Shown here in pieces: positions 36,920 through 46,112 of a stretch of 60,250 nucleotides of DNA. This DNA is from Lysinibacillus macroides. Its GTDB lineage: Bacteria > Bacillota > Bacilli > Bacillales_A > Planococcaceae. The stretch is taken from the NCBI RefSeq assembly GCF_001281525.1, contig NZ_LGCI01000008.1, forward strand, positions 1 through 60,250. Reading direction: 5' to 3'. The position numbers and the translations under genes are program-made. Position 1 is the first letter of the stretch. Each line of letters begins with the position of its first letter. Under the pieces are notes generated by a model that was not told where the DNA came from, did no database searches, and saw only the letters and a list, made by a program, of their open reading frames with translations.

Positions 36920-39142
36920 GTGGGGAAATTTAAAAACTTAGGGATTATTTTAACATCTACAGCATTTACCGTTAGCTTACTTTCACCAATCTCTCAGGCT
37001 TCTGCCAATGTGCAAGAGCCAGCAGAAAAAATTGAAATTAAGGTTGCTTCAGCAGAAACGAACGTTACAAAAGGTACACTTATCAAAAAGGTACATGAAC
37101 TATTTCCAGGAAAGTTTGATTTTGTAACAGAAAATGATTTTCATTTAGGAAGAGGTCATTATTTTAGAAATGATAAAACAATTCGTTATGACCTTAGCTT
37201 CCATAAAACTGTGAATGATAAAGATCTTTATGGTAGTTTTACCTTTATGGGGAATGATTTAGAGCTGGAAAGCTTCTATTATCAGCCGGCAAATATAGCA
37301 GAAGCTATTTATCCAGCAAAGTATTCTGAAGCAGAGGCTCAAAAGCTTGCAAATGATTTCCTGAAAAAGCTTCCAAACACAGAGGGTTACCAACTACAGC
37401 AGGATGTATATGGCTATAGCTATTACTATAATATAGCTAGACCATTGTCGGAGCCAATTACCTATTCCTTTATGTATGCGCCAACACATAATAATGTACC
37501 TATTATGAATAAGCAAATCTCTATTGATGTTCTTGCGAATGGGGAGATTTCTAGTTTCTATCGTTATTCAATGCCTATTCGTCAAGCTACATTTGATCCT
37601 GTTGATCAGAAAAAAGATGAAGCCGGTATACTTGCTCAACTGCAAGAAAATTTATCAGTAGAGTTACGCTATACAATTGATTATGATTATAAAAAAGATG
37701 AGCAAGTTGTCAAGCTTGTTTATGTACCATCATCAGGCTTTAATGGGGTACATGCTTTATCAGGTCAGTGGCAATCAGCAAATGGCTTCACTTCTCAGGT
37801 TCCAAAGGTGAAGGCTGTGGAAAAGCTCTCTGCTCAACCATTAGCACCACGTAAAAAGGATATGACAGTAGCTGAGGTTGAAGAGTTTGTCAAATCTTTA
37901 TTAAAAGAAAGCTCAGATAAGGGCAAGCTAGAAATTGACATGGTTGATGAAAGAGAAGATGGCAAGGGTGGAATTATTTATTCTGTTCATTATTCATATA
38001 TACAAGATAATGGCAATAGCTTTGGCACTTCTTTAGAAATGGATAAGGCAACAGGAGAGATTGTTCACTATTATGATTTAAGTAACGAACTGTCCCCGTC
38101 AGATGAAAATGCAGCAACGATCACTAGAGATGCTGCCCTGACAAAGGCAATTGACTACTTAAAAGAATATGCTCCTTCTTCTTTGCATAAATACTCAAAG
38201 CCAATTGATGAGGTAGTTGTAGATCGTGATAGTAAGGACTATACATTTACATTCCCACGTGTTGTCAATGAACTTCCAGTGAATGGGGATGAAATAACGG
38301 TTACTATTGGTCACGATGGTTCATTACGTTCAATGTTTATTAGTAACCCAAATATTCAAAATTGGCCATCCGTAAAGAATGTGATTCCTGCTGAACAAGC
38401 AAAAGAATTATATAGTGAGGCATTGAAACTGAAATTACAATATATTGAACAAAATGCAGATGGGGATAAACAGCATTATGATTTAGTGTATACGCCGAAT
38501 TTTAATGGTAATTCCTATAATATGGTTGATGCAACAACAGGTAAGTGGTTAATAACAGAGGATGATTCAAAAGAGGTTGCCACGATCTCACATCCAACAG
38601 CTGCTAATGAATTGAATTATTTGCTACAGCAAAATATTTTAGAAGTAAAGGACCCTGCCAGCTTTAATGCAGATCAAGCTGTGACAAAGGGTGAGGCATT
38701 AAAAATTTTACTTAATTCTTTAACATATGGTCATTATTTCAGAGTGGATGAGGATAAGCAATCCTTCGGTAATATTGATAAAGAACATCCTTTATATAGC
38801 GTAGTGGAACAAGCTGTAAAAATCGGTATGTTAAAGCCTGCTAATCAATTTGCAGAGCAGGAGCAATTAAGCCGTCAGGAGCTTGCAGAATGGTATATTA
38901 AGCTATTAAGATTAGATTATACAGCAAAGTATAACGATATTTATAAATTGAATTTTGCAGATGCCAGTTCTATTAGCCCAGAATATGCTGGTTATATTGC
39001 TATAGCAAATGCGATGGGCTTAATAGATGCACAGCAAAATAATTTTAATGCGACAGCAAAGGTCACATATGCGGATTTAGCTATCTCAGCATTTCGTCTA
39101 GCACGTGCTATTCAAGAAAATAATATTAATATCAATTATTAA
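36920..39142 (+). CDS. Secreted YcdB/YcdC-repeat protein with SLH domains
   Basis: A 740-residue surface protein. The signal peptide ends near SPISQASA (residue 29). Residues about 50-560 hold repeated YcdB/YcdC (PF16244-like) units, seen in KYSEAEAQKLANDFLKKL and again in ITRDAALTKAIDYLKEYAP. The C-terminus (about 585-740) contains SLH-like repeats (TKGEALKILLNSLTYGHYF, SRQELAEWYIKLLRLDY, TYADLAISAFRLARAI). This suggests attachment to the secondary wall polymer. The GTG start follows AGGAGG. It stands alone and ends at a good terminator. Enzymatic function is unknown; YcdB-type domains often accompany wall proteases or inhibitors. Confidence 0.83.
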   Translation: MGKFKNLGIILTSTAFTVSLLSPISQASANVQEPAEKIEIKVASAETNVTKGTLIKKVHELFPGKFDFVTENDFHLGRGHYFRNDKTIRYDLSFHKTVNDKDLYGSFTFMGNDLELESFYYQPANIAEAIYPAKYSEAEAQKLANDFLKKLPNTEGYQLQQDVYGYSYYYNIARPLSEPITYSFMYAPTHNNVPIMNKQISIDVLANGEISSFYRYSMPIRQATFDPVDQKKDEAGILAQLQENLSVELRYTIDYDYKKDEQVVKLVYVPSSGFNGVHALSGQWQSANGFTSQVPKVKAVEKLSAQPLAPRKKDMTVAEVEEFVKSLLKESSDKGKLEIDMVDEREDGKGGIIYSVHYSYIQDNGNSFGTSLEMDKATGEIVHYYDLSNELSPSDENAATITRDAALTKAIDYLKEYAPSSLHKYSKPIDEVVVDRDSKDYTFTFPRVVNELPVNGDEITVTIGHDGSLRSMFISNPNIQNWPSVKNVIPAEQAKELYSEALKLKLQYIEQNADGDKQHYDLVYTPNFNGNSYNMVDATTGKWLITEDDSKEVATISHPTAANELNYLLQQNILEVKDPASFNADQAVTKGEALKILLNSLTYGHYFRVDEDKQSFGNIDKEHPLYSVVEQAVKIGMLKPANQFAEQEQLSRQELAEWYIKLLRLDYTAKYNDIYKLNFADASSISPEYAGYIAIANAMGLIDAQQNNFNATAKVTYADLAISAFRLARAIQENNININY

Positions 39143-39151
39143 TCAAAACCT

Positions 39152-39185
39152 AAGGACATCTCTTATGATTAGGAGATGTCCTTTT
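39152..39185 (+). terminator. Terminator of the YcdB/SLH gene
   Basis: A stem of about 12 bp (39152-39163 with 39172-39183) is followed by TTTT. Confidence 0.85.
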
Positions 39186-39238
39186 AGATTAATTTTTTAT
39201 AGAAAGGGGAAAGACTAATACAGAAAGGAGTGAAAAAA

Positions 39239-39706
39239 TTGCGTATCAAATATTTATTAACAATTTCTGTTATGGCAAGTCTTTTGGTTGGTTGTAATGA
39301 TAAAGAGAAAGTAACGGATGTTCCTACAAATGCTCCTGCCGATCAAAGTACGGCACAACAGGCTGGTGATAATGTAACAGATCAAGCAGCCTATAATTTT
39401 GTAGAATTTTCATTGGATGTAGATTATTCTGCTACGGAATCTTATGAGGTAGAGTATGAGGATAAAAGGTCTGGCATAGAGGCAAAGCTAGAGGATGATC
39501 GTAACAATATAAGGCTACAGGGTGATGAAGCATATACAAAATTAGATCCATTATTTAAGCAGCTGAATTTTGATTCTACAACACCTAATGATGAAGTGAT
39601 TGATCAAGTAATCAAAGTATTCAATATTGAAGATAACTATCAATCCATTGAAGTGGAAGTCGAATTTGTAGATGGAAATGAAAAGGAATTTAAACGAATT
39701 AAATAA
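39239..39706 (+). CDS. YusW-like lipoprotein
   Basis: A secreted lipoprotein of about 155 residues. The signal ends at SLLVGCND, a clear lipobox. The TTG at 39239 is 8 nt after AAAGGAG; the GTG at 39230 overlaps that site. A disordered Asn/Asp/Gln linker is followed by a small acidic alpha/beta domain (about 60-155, FVEFSLDVDYSATESYEVEY and SIEVEVEFVDGNEKEFKR). It resembles YusW-type proteins (PF14039), typically found once or more per Bacillus genome and of unknown function. It ends at a terminator shared with the convergent catalase gene. Confidence 0.72.
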   Translation: MRIKYLLTISVMASLLVGCNDKEKVTDVPTNAPADQSTAQQAGDNVTDQAAYNFVEFSLDVDYSATESYEVEYEDKRSGIEAKLEDDRNNIRLQGDEAYTKLDPLFKQLNFDSTTPNDEVIDQVIKVFNIEDNYQSIEVEVEFVDGNEKEFKRIK

Positions 39707-39713
39707 TAGAAAT

Positions 39714-39750
39714 AAGCCAGCTAGCGAATTCAATCCGTTAGCTGGCTTTT
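39714..39750. terminator. Bidirectional terminator between the YusW-like and catalase genes
   Basis: A 13-bp stem with one mismatch (39714-39726 with 39736-39748) has T residues on the right and A residues on the left. It lies between two convergent genes. Confidence 0.85.
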
Positions 39751-39753
39751 CAT

Positions 39754-41748
39754 TCATTTACATTCACGTACCCAATGTCGATGCTTAGCAAGGGAAAGAA
39801 TAAAAGATTGTGGATCGTTTGTCACACCATTTTTATTGGCAATATGCTGTAAAAACGAAACATTTCCTGTATAACCTATTGTTTTACAGTGCTGATAGGC
39901 TTGTTCAATAAACTGTTCTGCTTGTGTTTGCTGGTAGGAATCCTGAAAGGCTCCTGTAACATAAACACCATCATAAAGAACTGAGGAGGTCGTAGCTAAT
40001 GTTTCGTGAATTTCATAGCCGTTTACTATGCCTTGTTTATGACTCACTAGTTCAACTTCGATATCCTCACTTAAAAATGTAGCAATAAGTTCATTTAAAT
40101 TTTCATTACTATTTTCTGTCACCATTACAGCTACTTTATTAGATTTGACACTTTCCGTTGCATTGATTACTTGGCTAACAGCAGGTGAAGTTTGGTGAAT
40201 ATGCGGTACTTCTACTTGTTTTGGGGGAACTATACCAATGTGATCAGCAATAGCTGATGCAAGTGTGTAGCTAACATGAGCGTACATGTCTACAACTTGT
40301 TTTCGAATGGCTTTACTTTTTACTTTGCCAAGTTCAAAGCTAAAGGCATTGATAATATGCTTTTTCTCAATATCTGTCATACTAAGCCAGAATAATCTTG
40401 CTTGAGAAAAATGGTCTTTAAAGCTCTCACTACGTGCACGTACTTTATGCCCTTCAACCTTTTCTTCATAATGCGTATATCCACCATCTGCTTCAGAAAC
40501 AGGATGTGGTGTATTATTGGCTAAGGAATTTTTATGGTAGCTAACTTGTCCTACATTAATAGTTTGTCGGCCATAGCCATCTCGTTGGTTATTATGGAAT
40601 GGACAGATCGGTTTATTGATAGGGAGTTCATGGAAATTTGGCCCGCCCAGCCTTATTAACTGCGTATCTGTGTAGGAGAATAAGCGACCTTGTAATAAAG
40701 GATCATTTGAAAAATCAATACCAGGTACAACATGACCGACATGAAAGGCAACTTGTTCCGTTTCTGCAAAGAAATTATCCACGTTTTTGTTCAATGTCAT
40801 TTTTCCAAGGATGCGTACAGGAACGTCTTCTTCGGGCCATATTTTCGTGGCATCGAGAATATCAAAGCTAAATTTAAATTCATCCTCAACAGGAATAAGT
40901 TGCACACCAAGCTCCCACTCTGGGAAATACCCACGTTCAATCGATTCCCATAAATCTCTGCGATGAAAATCAGGGTCTTTTCCAGCGATGATTTGTGCTT
41001 CATCCCAAACTAAAGATTTTACCCCAAGTACAGGTTTCCAATGAAATTTAACAAAGTGGGCTTTTCCTTCGGCGTTGACAAAGCGATAAGTATTCACACC
41101 AAACCCCTCCATCATTCGATAGCTTCGTGGGATCGATCTATCTGACATATGCCACATGACCATATGAGCAGACTCCTGATTATTTGCAATGAAATCCCAA
41201 AACGTATCATGGGCACTTTGGGCTTGAGGTATTTCGTTATTTGGTTCAGGCTTTACGGCATGGACAAAGTCGGGGAATTTAATAGCATCTTGAATAAAAA
41301 ACACAGGAATATTATTACCAACTAAATCATAATTACCCTCTTGTGTATAAAACTTCGTAGCAAAGCCGCGTGCATCACGGACAGTATCTGCAGAGCCTTT
41401 AGACCCTGCAACGGTAGAGAAGCGAACAAATACAGGGGTTTTAGTTCCTTTCCCATTTAAAAATTGAGCCCTTGTAATATCACTTGCACATTCATAAGTT
41501 TCAAAAATTCCATGAGCGGCTGAGCCACGTGCGTGTACTACTCGTTCAGGAATTCGTTCATGGTCAAAGTGGGTCATTTTTTCACGAAAATGAAAATCCT
41601 CTAGTAAAGTGGGTCCTCGCTCACCTGCTTTTAGTGAATGTTCATCTTCCGATATTTTTAATCCTTGATTGGTTGTAAGAGGTTGATCTTTATCACTTAC
41701 TCGGAATGCTTCTAGCTGTTGTTGTTTTTGATTGACATCTTTTTTCAT
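39754..41748 (-). CDS. katE: Large-subunit monofunctional catalase (HPII/KatE type)
   Basis: Decomposes hydrogen peroxide. The 664-residue length, with a flavodoxin-like C-terminal domain (about 540-664), marks the large-subunit clade. The catalytic His is in RVVHARGSAAHGIFE and the Asn in LVGNNIPVFFIQDAIKFPDF. The proximal heme Tyr lies in RLFSYTDTQLIRLGG. AAGGAGG precedes the start. A promoter resembling the sigma-B type lies 34-58 nt upstream, as for katE of B. subtilis, a general-stress gene. It is transcribed divergently from mhqR. Confidence 0.95.
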   Translation of the reverse strand: MKKDVNQKQQQLEAFRVSDKDQPLTTNQGLKISEDEHSLKAGERGPTLLEDFHFREKMTHFDHERIPERVVHARGSAAHGIFETYECASDITRAQFLNGKGTKTPVFVRFSTVAGSKGSADTVRDARGFATKFYTQEGNYDLVGNNIPVFFIQDAIKFPDFVHAVKPEPNNEIPQAQSAHDTFWDFIANNQESAHMVMWHMSDRSIPRSYRMMEGFGVNTYRFVNAEGKAHFVKFHWKPVLGVKSLVWDEAQIIAGKDPDFHRRDLWESIERGYFPEWELGVQLIPVEDEFKFSFDILDATKIWPEEDVPVRILGKMTLNKNVDNFFAETEQVAFHVGHVVPGIDFSNDPLLQGRLFSYTDTQLIRLGGPNFHELPINKPICPFHNNQRDGYGRQTINVGQVSYHKNSLANNTPHPVSEADGGYTHYEEKVEGHKVRARSESFKDHFSQARLFWLSMTDIEKKHIINAFSFELGKVKSKAIRKQVVDMYAHVSYTLASAIADHIGIVPPKQVEVPHIHQTSPAVSQVINATESVKSNKVAVMVTENSNENLNELIATFLSEDIEVELVSHKQGIVNGYEIHETLATTSSVLYDGVYVTGAFQDSYQQTQAEQFIEQAYQHCKTIGYTGNVSFLQHIANKNGVTNDPQSFILSLAKHRHWVRECK

Positions 41749-41781
41749 TTAGAATCCTCCTTTATAAGTTACAACTACCTT

Positions 41782-41806
41782 CTACCCGAACGAAAAGATG
41801 GCAAAC
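41782..41806 (-). promoter_or_regulatory. Sigma-B-like promoter of katE
   Basis: On the minus strand GTTTGC-N13-GGGTAG matches the sigma-B pattern GTTTAA-N13/15-GGGTAT at nine of twelve bases. Confidence 0.5.
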
Positions 41807-41851
41807 ATGAAGAAACAAAATGTTTGCTGTTTAAAAATGTATATGTTATTA

Positions 41852-41871
41852 TTATCTCGAATTAGAGATAA
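41852..41871. promoter_or_regulatory. MhqR operator upstream of mhqR
   Basis: TTATCTCGAATTAGAGATAA is a nearly perfect 20-bp inverted repeat close to the MhqR consensus tATCTcgaAtTCgAGATaa (from memory). It lies 29 nt before the mhqR start. Confidence 0.8.
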
Positions 41872-41900
41872 TTAAATTCGAAGTAAAAAGAGGGAGTCGT

Positions 41901-42335
41901 ATGAAGCAAAACAATCGTAACTTAAAAGCATTTACGGTCTTGTTCCGAGCATATCAAACGATTCAAGATGCAACTAAAAAAGATTTACTTCAATATGATT
42001 TAAATCAAACTGAATTTTCGGTTCTTGAATTTTTATACCATCGTGGAGAGCAACCTATTCAAATGATTGGTAAAAAAATATTAATTGCAAGCAGTAGTAT
42101 TACTTATGTGATTGATAAGCTCGAGCAAAAAGGCTATGTGCATCGTAAGGCATGTCCAAGAGATAGACGTGTTACGTACGCATTACTAACGTTTGAGGGG
42201 CAGGCTTTGATGAAAGAAATTTTCCCTAAGCATGAACAAAAAATAAATGAGATATTTGAAGTATTGGAAGCTCAGGAGCTGGACAACATGATTTTATCAC
42301 TTAAAAAAGTTGGCAAGAACGCCACTGACCAATAA
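41901..42335 (+). CDS. mhqR: MarR-family repressor MhqR
   Basis: A 144-residue winged-helix regulator of the MarR family. The recognition part includes LNQTEFSVLEFLYHRGEQ, IQMIGKKILIASSSITYVID and KLEQKGYVHRKACPRDRR, with the conserved D-R-R wing. MhqR-type operators lie before this gene and before the next one, a ring-cleaving dioxygenase. Autoregulation and control of quinone and azo-compound detoxification are therefore expected, as in B. subtilis. One or two Cys could react with quinones. The start has AGAGGGAG upstream. Confidence 0.88.
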   Translation: MKQNNRNLKAFTVLFRAYQTIQDATKKDLLQYDLNQTEFSVLEFLYHRGEQPIQMIGKKILIASSSITYVIDKLEQKGYVHRKACPRDRRVTYALLTFEGQALMKEIFPKHEQKINEIFEVLEAQELDNMILSLKKVGKNATDQ

Positions 42336-42351
42336 AAAATTTTACGCATAT

Positions 42352-42369
42352 ATCTCGATATTGAGATAA
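42352..42369. promoter_or_regulatory. MhqR operator upstream of the dioxygenase operon
   Basis: TATCTCGATATTGAGATA is an inverted repeat with the same half-site ATCTCGA as the operator before mhqR. It lies 17 nt before the ATG and just ahead of the ribosome binding site. Confidence 0.8.
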
Positions 42370-42385
42370 ATAGGAGGAGCATACT

Positions 42386-43369
42386 ATGAATCATTTAAAA
42401 GGTGTACACCATGTAACGGCTATCACAAGTAGTGCTGAAGAAAATTATGAATTTTTTACCTATGTATTAGGGATGCGTTTAGTGAAGAAAACCGTGAATC
42501 AGGATGATATTCAAACCTATCATTTATTTTTTGCAGATGATAAGGGTAGTGCAGGTACAGATATGACGTTCTTTGATTTTCCCAATATTCCAAAAGGGGT
42601 ACATGGTACAAATGAAATTTCAAAGACTTCCTTCCGTGTACCAACGGATGCTGCTTTAGATTATTGGGTAAAGCGCTTCGATCGTTTAAATGTGAAGCAT
42701 ACTGGTATGAAAGAACAGTTCGGAAAGAAAACACTATCTTTTGTAGATTTTGATAATCAGCACTATCAGCTAATTTCTGATGAGCACAATTCAGGTGTGG
42801 CAGCAGGTACGCCTTGGCAGGATGGCCCCATCCCACTTGAATATGCCATTACAGGTTTAGGACCAGTATTTGTCCGTGTCGCTAATTTTAAATACTTTAA
42901 AGATGTGTTAGAAAAGGTGATGCTCTTTACAGAGATTGCAGAAGAAGGAGACTTTCATTTATTTGAAGTAGGTGAGGGAGGAAATGGCGCCCAGATTATT
43001 GTCGAACACAACACGGTGTTACCCGTTGCTCGTCAAGGTTTTGGTACTGTTCATCATGCAGCCTTTCGTGTAGAGGATCGTGCGGTATTAGATGAATGGA
43101 CTGCACGTTTTGAAAGCTTTGGATTCCACACTTCTGGCTATGTAAATCGTCATTTCTTTGAATCATTGTACGCACGAGTTGCACCGCAAATTTTATTTGA
43201 ATTAGCTACAGATGGTCCAGGATTTATGGGCGATGAGCCATATGAAACATTAGGAGAAAAACTGTCATTACCACCATTTTTAGAGCCAAAACGTGAGCAG
43301 ATTGAAGGTCTTGTTCGTCCGATTGACACTGTAAGAAGTTCCATTATGTTTGATAAGGAATATGAGTAA
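42386..43369 (+). CDS. mhqO: Ring-cleaving dioxygenase, glyoxalase fold (MhqO/MhqA type)
   Basis: A 327-residue extradiol-type dioxygenase made of two VOC (glyoxalase) modules. Metal-binding positions show as LKGVHHVTAIT near residue 7, TVHHAAFRVEDRAV near 222 and QILFELATDGPGF near 270. These enzymes cleave hydroquinones or catechols and protect from thiol-reactive quinones. AGGAGG precedes the start. It is the first gene behind the second MhqR operator, followed after 15 nt by a nitroreductase and then an FMN reductase. The set matches the mhq regulon of B. subtilis, though the exact orthologue (MhqO, MhqA or MhqE) is uncertain. Confidence 0.88.
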   Translation: MNHLKGVHHVTAITSSAEENYEFFTYVLGMRLVKKTVNQDDIQTYHLFFADDKGSAGTDMTFFDFPNIPKGVHGTNEISKTSFRVPTDAALDYWVKRFDRLNVKHTGMKEQFGKKTLSFVDFDNQHYQLISDEHNSGVAAGTPWQDGPIPLEYAITGLGPVFVRVANFKYFKDVLEKVMLFTEIAEEGDFHLFEVGEGGNGAQIIVEHNTVLPVARQGFGTVHHAAFRVEDRAVLDEWTARFESFGFHTSGYVNRHFFESLYARVAPQILFELATDGPGFMGDEPYETLGEKLSLPPFLEPKREQIEGLVRPIDTVRSSIMFDKEYE

Positions 43370-43384
43370 TAGGAGGTTTAATGT

Positions 43385-44002
43385 ATGGAATTTTCCAAGC
43401 TGATTAATAAGCGTCGCTCTGCTAATAATTTTGTAGAAGGCGTTAAGATAACGGAGGAAGATATACGTCCCATTTTAGAGGATGTTAAGCTAGCACCATC
43501 AGCGTTTAACTTACAACATGCCAATTATATCGTTGTATTGGATGAGGATATGAAGGAAAAGGTAAGGGAGGCATCATTTGGTCAATATAAAGTGCATTCG
43601 GCTTCAGGTGTAATTCTTGTACTAGGAGACAAGGAAGCCTATAAGAATACTGCTGAGCTAAGTCAAGGTATGGTGGATTTAGGCATAATTACAACTGGGG
43701 AACTAGAGGATATTGTAGCGGAGAATACAAAGTTTTACAAAGATCGTGGCGAAGGATTTATGAAAGATGAAGCCATTCGGAATGCTTCTTTGTCTGCTAT
43801 GTTGTTCATGCTAGCTGCGAAAAATCGCGGCTGGGATACTTGTCCAATGATTGGCTTTGATAATCAAAAAATGCGTGAGCTTTTCAATATACCAGAAACA
43901 CATGAAATAGCTCTAATGATTACGATTGGCAAAGAAAAAGAAAGTAGTCGTCGCTTACGTGGCTATCGTAAGCCAGTTGAAGAATTTGCCACTTATTATT
44001 AA
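43385..44002 (+). CDS. mhqN: Nitroreductase family protein (MhqN-like)
   Basis: A 205-residue FMN-dependent oxidoreductase. The N-terminal FMN-phosphate binding motif is LINKRRSANNFVEGV, with LAPSAFNLQHANYIVVLD and the C-terminal ALMITIGKEKESSRRLRGYR. In B. subtilis MhqN (YdfN) is induced by quinones through MhqR. Here it follows the ring-cleaving dioxygenase by 15 nt, behind an MhqR operator, with AGGAGG upstream. It should reduce quinones or nitro compounds using NAD(P)H. Confidence 0.88.
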   Translation: MEFSKLINKRRSANNFVEGVKITEEDIRPILEDVKLAPSAFNLQHANYIVVLDEDMKEKVREASFGQYKVHSASGVILVLGDKEAYKNTAELSQGMVDLGIITTGELEDIVAENTKFYKDRGEGFMKDEAIRNASLSAMLFMLAAKNRGWDTCPMIGFDNQKMRELFNIPETHEIALMITIGKEKESSRRLRGYRKPVEEFATYY

Positions 44003-44065
44003 TGTGATATAAAATAGAATAGTTATGCAAATACTATGACTAATATGAAATTGGGAGGAAACATC

Positions 44066-44608
44066 ATGAAAGTAGTAGCCATCGTTGGTAGTATCCGTAA
44101 GGAATCTTATAATATGCAATTAGCTCAATTTATTCAAAAGCGTTATGCAGAGAAGCTAGATCTTGAGGTTTTAAACTTGAAGGATTTACCAATGTATAAT
44201 CAGGATATCGAAAATGAACCACCACAGGTAGTAGTGGATTTTAAAGCAAAAGTGAAAGCCGCAGATGCTGTCCTTTGGGTTACACCAGAATATAATGGTA
44301 CAGTGCCAGGGGTTATGGTTAATGCCATTGATTGGCTATCTCGTGTAGATAAAGTAATGATTGGCAAGCCATCCATCATGATGGGTGCATCTATGGGGAA
44401 CTTAGGAACTGTAAAAGCACAATTACATTTACGTGATATTTTATTCTCTCCTGGCATCAATTCGCCATTACTAAGCGGGAATGATGTTTATGTTGGTGCT
44501 GTGCATACGAAGTTTGATGCAGCAGGCAATTTAACGGATGAAGGTACAGTAAAATTCCTTGATGTTGTGATTGATAACTTTATCGACTGGGCAAAAAAAT
44601 ATATTTAA
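44066..44608 (+). CDS. NAD(P)H-dependent FMN reductase (azoreductase/SsuE type)
   Basis: A 180-residue flavodoxin-fold reductase. The FMN-binding loop is VVAIVGSIRKESYNMQLA and the flavin-contact segment is TPEYNGTVPGVMVNAIDW, both typical of PF03358. GGGAGGAAAC at the right distance fixes the ATG at 44066; the reading from 44036 has no site. It is the third gene of the MhqR-controlled run, 63 nt after the nitroreductase, and probably reduces quinones, azo dyes or chromate. A strong terminator follows. Confidence 0.88.
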   Translation: MKVVAIVGSIRKESYNMQLAQFIQKRYAEKLDLEVLNLKDLPMYNQDIENEPPQVVVDFKAKVKAADAVLWVTPEYNGTVPGVMVNAIDWLSRVDKVMIGKPSIMMGASMGNLGTVKAQLHLRDILFSPGINSPLLSGNDVYVGAVHTKFDAAGNLTDEGTVKFLDVVIDNFIDWAKKYI

Positions 44609-44618
44609 TTAATAATTG

Positions 44619-44656
44619 TCCCCATAAGTATACAAGATACTTATGGGAATTTTTTG
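44619..44656 (+). terminator. Terminator of the quinone-stress operon
   Basis: A perfect 12-bp stem around ACAAG (44619-44631 with 44637-44648) is followed by six T. Confidence 0.92.
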
Positions 44657-44714
44657 TCTGCATGAAATCTTCACATTTCCACGGTATACTTTTAAGAAAA
44701 ATGAGTGGTTACAG

Positions 44715-46112
44715 ATGAGAAAATTATCCCTTAAGCTAGGCATCATCTTTTTTATCACATTATTTTGTATAGAAACTTTTATGATGTTTTTTTTACATGC
44801 TTCATTGACCAATTCTAGGGTTGAAGAAGAATTGACGAGTTTGCAAGCAAGGGGAAACTCACATAGAACAATATTAGAACAAAATTTTAATAAGGAAACA
44901 TTATCGCATGTCGTTCTTATGGAATCAGATGAAAATACAGATGTAGTAATTACCGATGACGAGGGAATAGTGTTGGCTTCCTCTCAATTATATTCTGAAG
45001 TTAAGAATATAATAAATAAGGTTGAGAGAAATGTTCCCTACGAGGGGAAGGTCTTACAAGATAATTGGCAAGAGGCGGCATCTATTGCTACTATTAGTCC
45101 TATTCAAAAACAACAGACGACGATTGGCTATGTCTATATGTTTCAAAATACAGACTCTATTCATACTTTGATGAAGCGTTTAAATAAGCATTTTCTTATC
45201 GTTGGTATCGTATCAGGTTTTGTAACAATTGTAGTTATTATCATTTTATCTCGAAAGCTTGCCAAACCATTAATTCAGATGAAAGAGGCTGCATTAAAAA
45301 TGAGCAAAGGTGATTTTACAGTTGCTCTTTCTACGAATGGTAAAGATGAGCTTGGAGATTTATCGAATGCTATAAAACTATTATCCAGTGATTTAAATCA
45401 TTTAAGGCAAGAGAGAAAGGAATTTTTATCAAGCATTGCACATGAGCTTCGCACGCCTTTAACCTTTATTAAGGGCTATACGGATATTCTTTATAAACGT
45501 GATTTGCCGGAGCAGGATCGTCAAAAATATTTAGCCATTATAATAGAAGAAACGAATAGACTGTCTCGATTAATCAAAGACTTATTTGATTTAGCCAAAA
45601 TGGATGAAAATTCCTTTATTATAGAAAAACAATGTCTTCATTTAAATCCGTTTTTTACAAGCCTAAAAGAAAAATTAAGCCCTGTTTTTCAAGAGAAACA
45701 GATACATTTTACTGTGCATTGTGAAGAGGAGTTAACTTTATGGGCAGATCAAGCAAGACTCGAACAAATCATGATGAATCTTTTAAATAACGCATTCACT
45801 TACTGTGCATCAGGAGATACGACTTCTGTCAAGGTGACAAAACATAATGACGTATTAACCATTATCGTTCAAGATACAGGGAAAGGGATTCCGAAGAAGG
45901 ATCTGCCATATATTTTTGAGCGTTTTTATCGGGTAGAGAAATCCCGTAGTCGAGCATTAGGTGGTTCTGGCTTGGGGCTTGCTATTGTGAAGGAGCTTGT
46001 ACAGGCACATGGAGGAGAAGTGACAGCTAGTAGTGAAGAAAATAAAGGGACTATTTTCGCATTATCGTTCAAAGGGGTAGAATCAAATGAAAACTATTTT
46101 ATGCATAGATGA
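44715..46112 (+). CDS. Two-component sensor histidine kinase with HAMP
   Basis: A 465-residue membrane kinase. Two transmembrane helices (about 9-30 and 157-178) enclose an extracytoplasmic sensor (SHVVLMESDENTDVVITDDE). HAMP (about 180-232), HisKA with FLSSIAHELRTPLTFIKGY and HATPase with MMNLLNNAF, VQDTGKGIPKKDLPY and GGSGLGLAIVKELVQAHGG follow. The ATG at 44715 is chosen because the upstream part to 44643 lies across the preceding terminator. It overlaps its response regulator by 26 nt, with the kinase gene first. The stimulus is unknown. Confidence 0.9.
   Translation: MRKLSLKLGIIFFITLFCIETFMMFFLHASLTNSRVEEELTSLQARGNSHRTILEQNFNKETLSHVVLMESDENTDVVITDDEGIVLASSQLYSEVKNIINKVERNVPYEGKVLQDNWQEAASIATISPIQKQQTTIGYVYMFQNTDSIHTLMKRLNKHFLIVGIVSGFVTIVVIIILSRKLAKPLIQMKEAALKMSKGDFTVALSTNGKDELGDLSNAIKLLSSDLNHLRQERKEFLSSIAHELRTPLTFIKGYTDILYKRDLPEQDRQKYLAIIIEETNRLSRLIKDLFDLAKMDENSFIIEKQCLHLNPFFTSLKEKLSPVFQEKQIHFTVHCEEELTLWADQARLEQIMMNLLNNAFTYCASGDTTSVKVTKHNDVLTIIVQDTGKGIPKKDLPYIFERFYRVEKSRSRALGGSGLGLAIVKELVQAHGGEVTASSEENKGTIFALSFKGVESNENYFMHR

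Noticed and set aside
40638..40953. Two + strand frames inside the catalase gene
   Set aside because: Shadows of katE; catalytic motifs lie on the minus strand.
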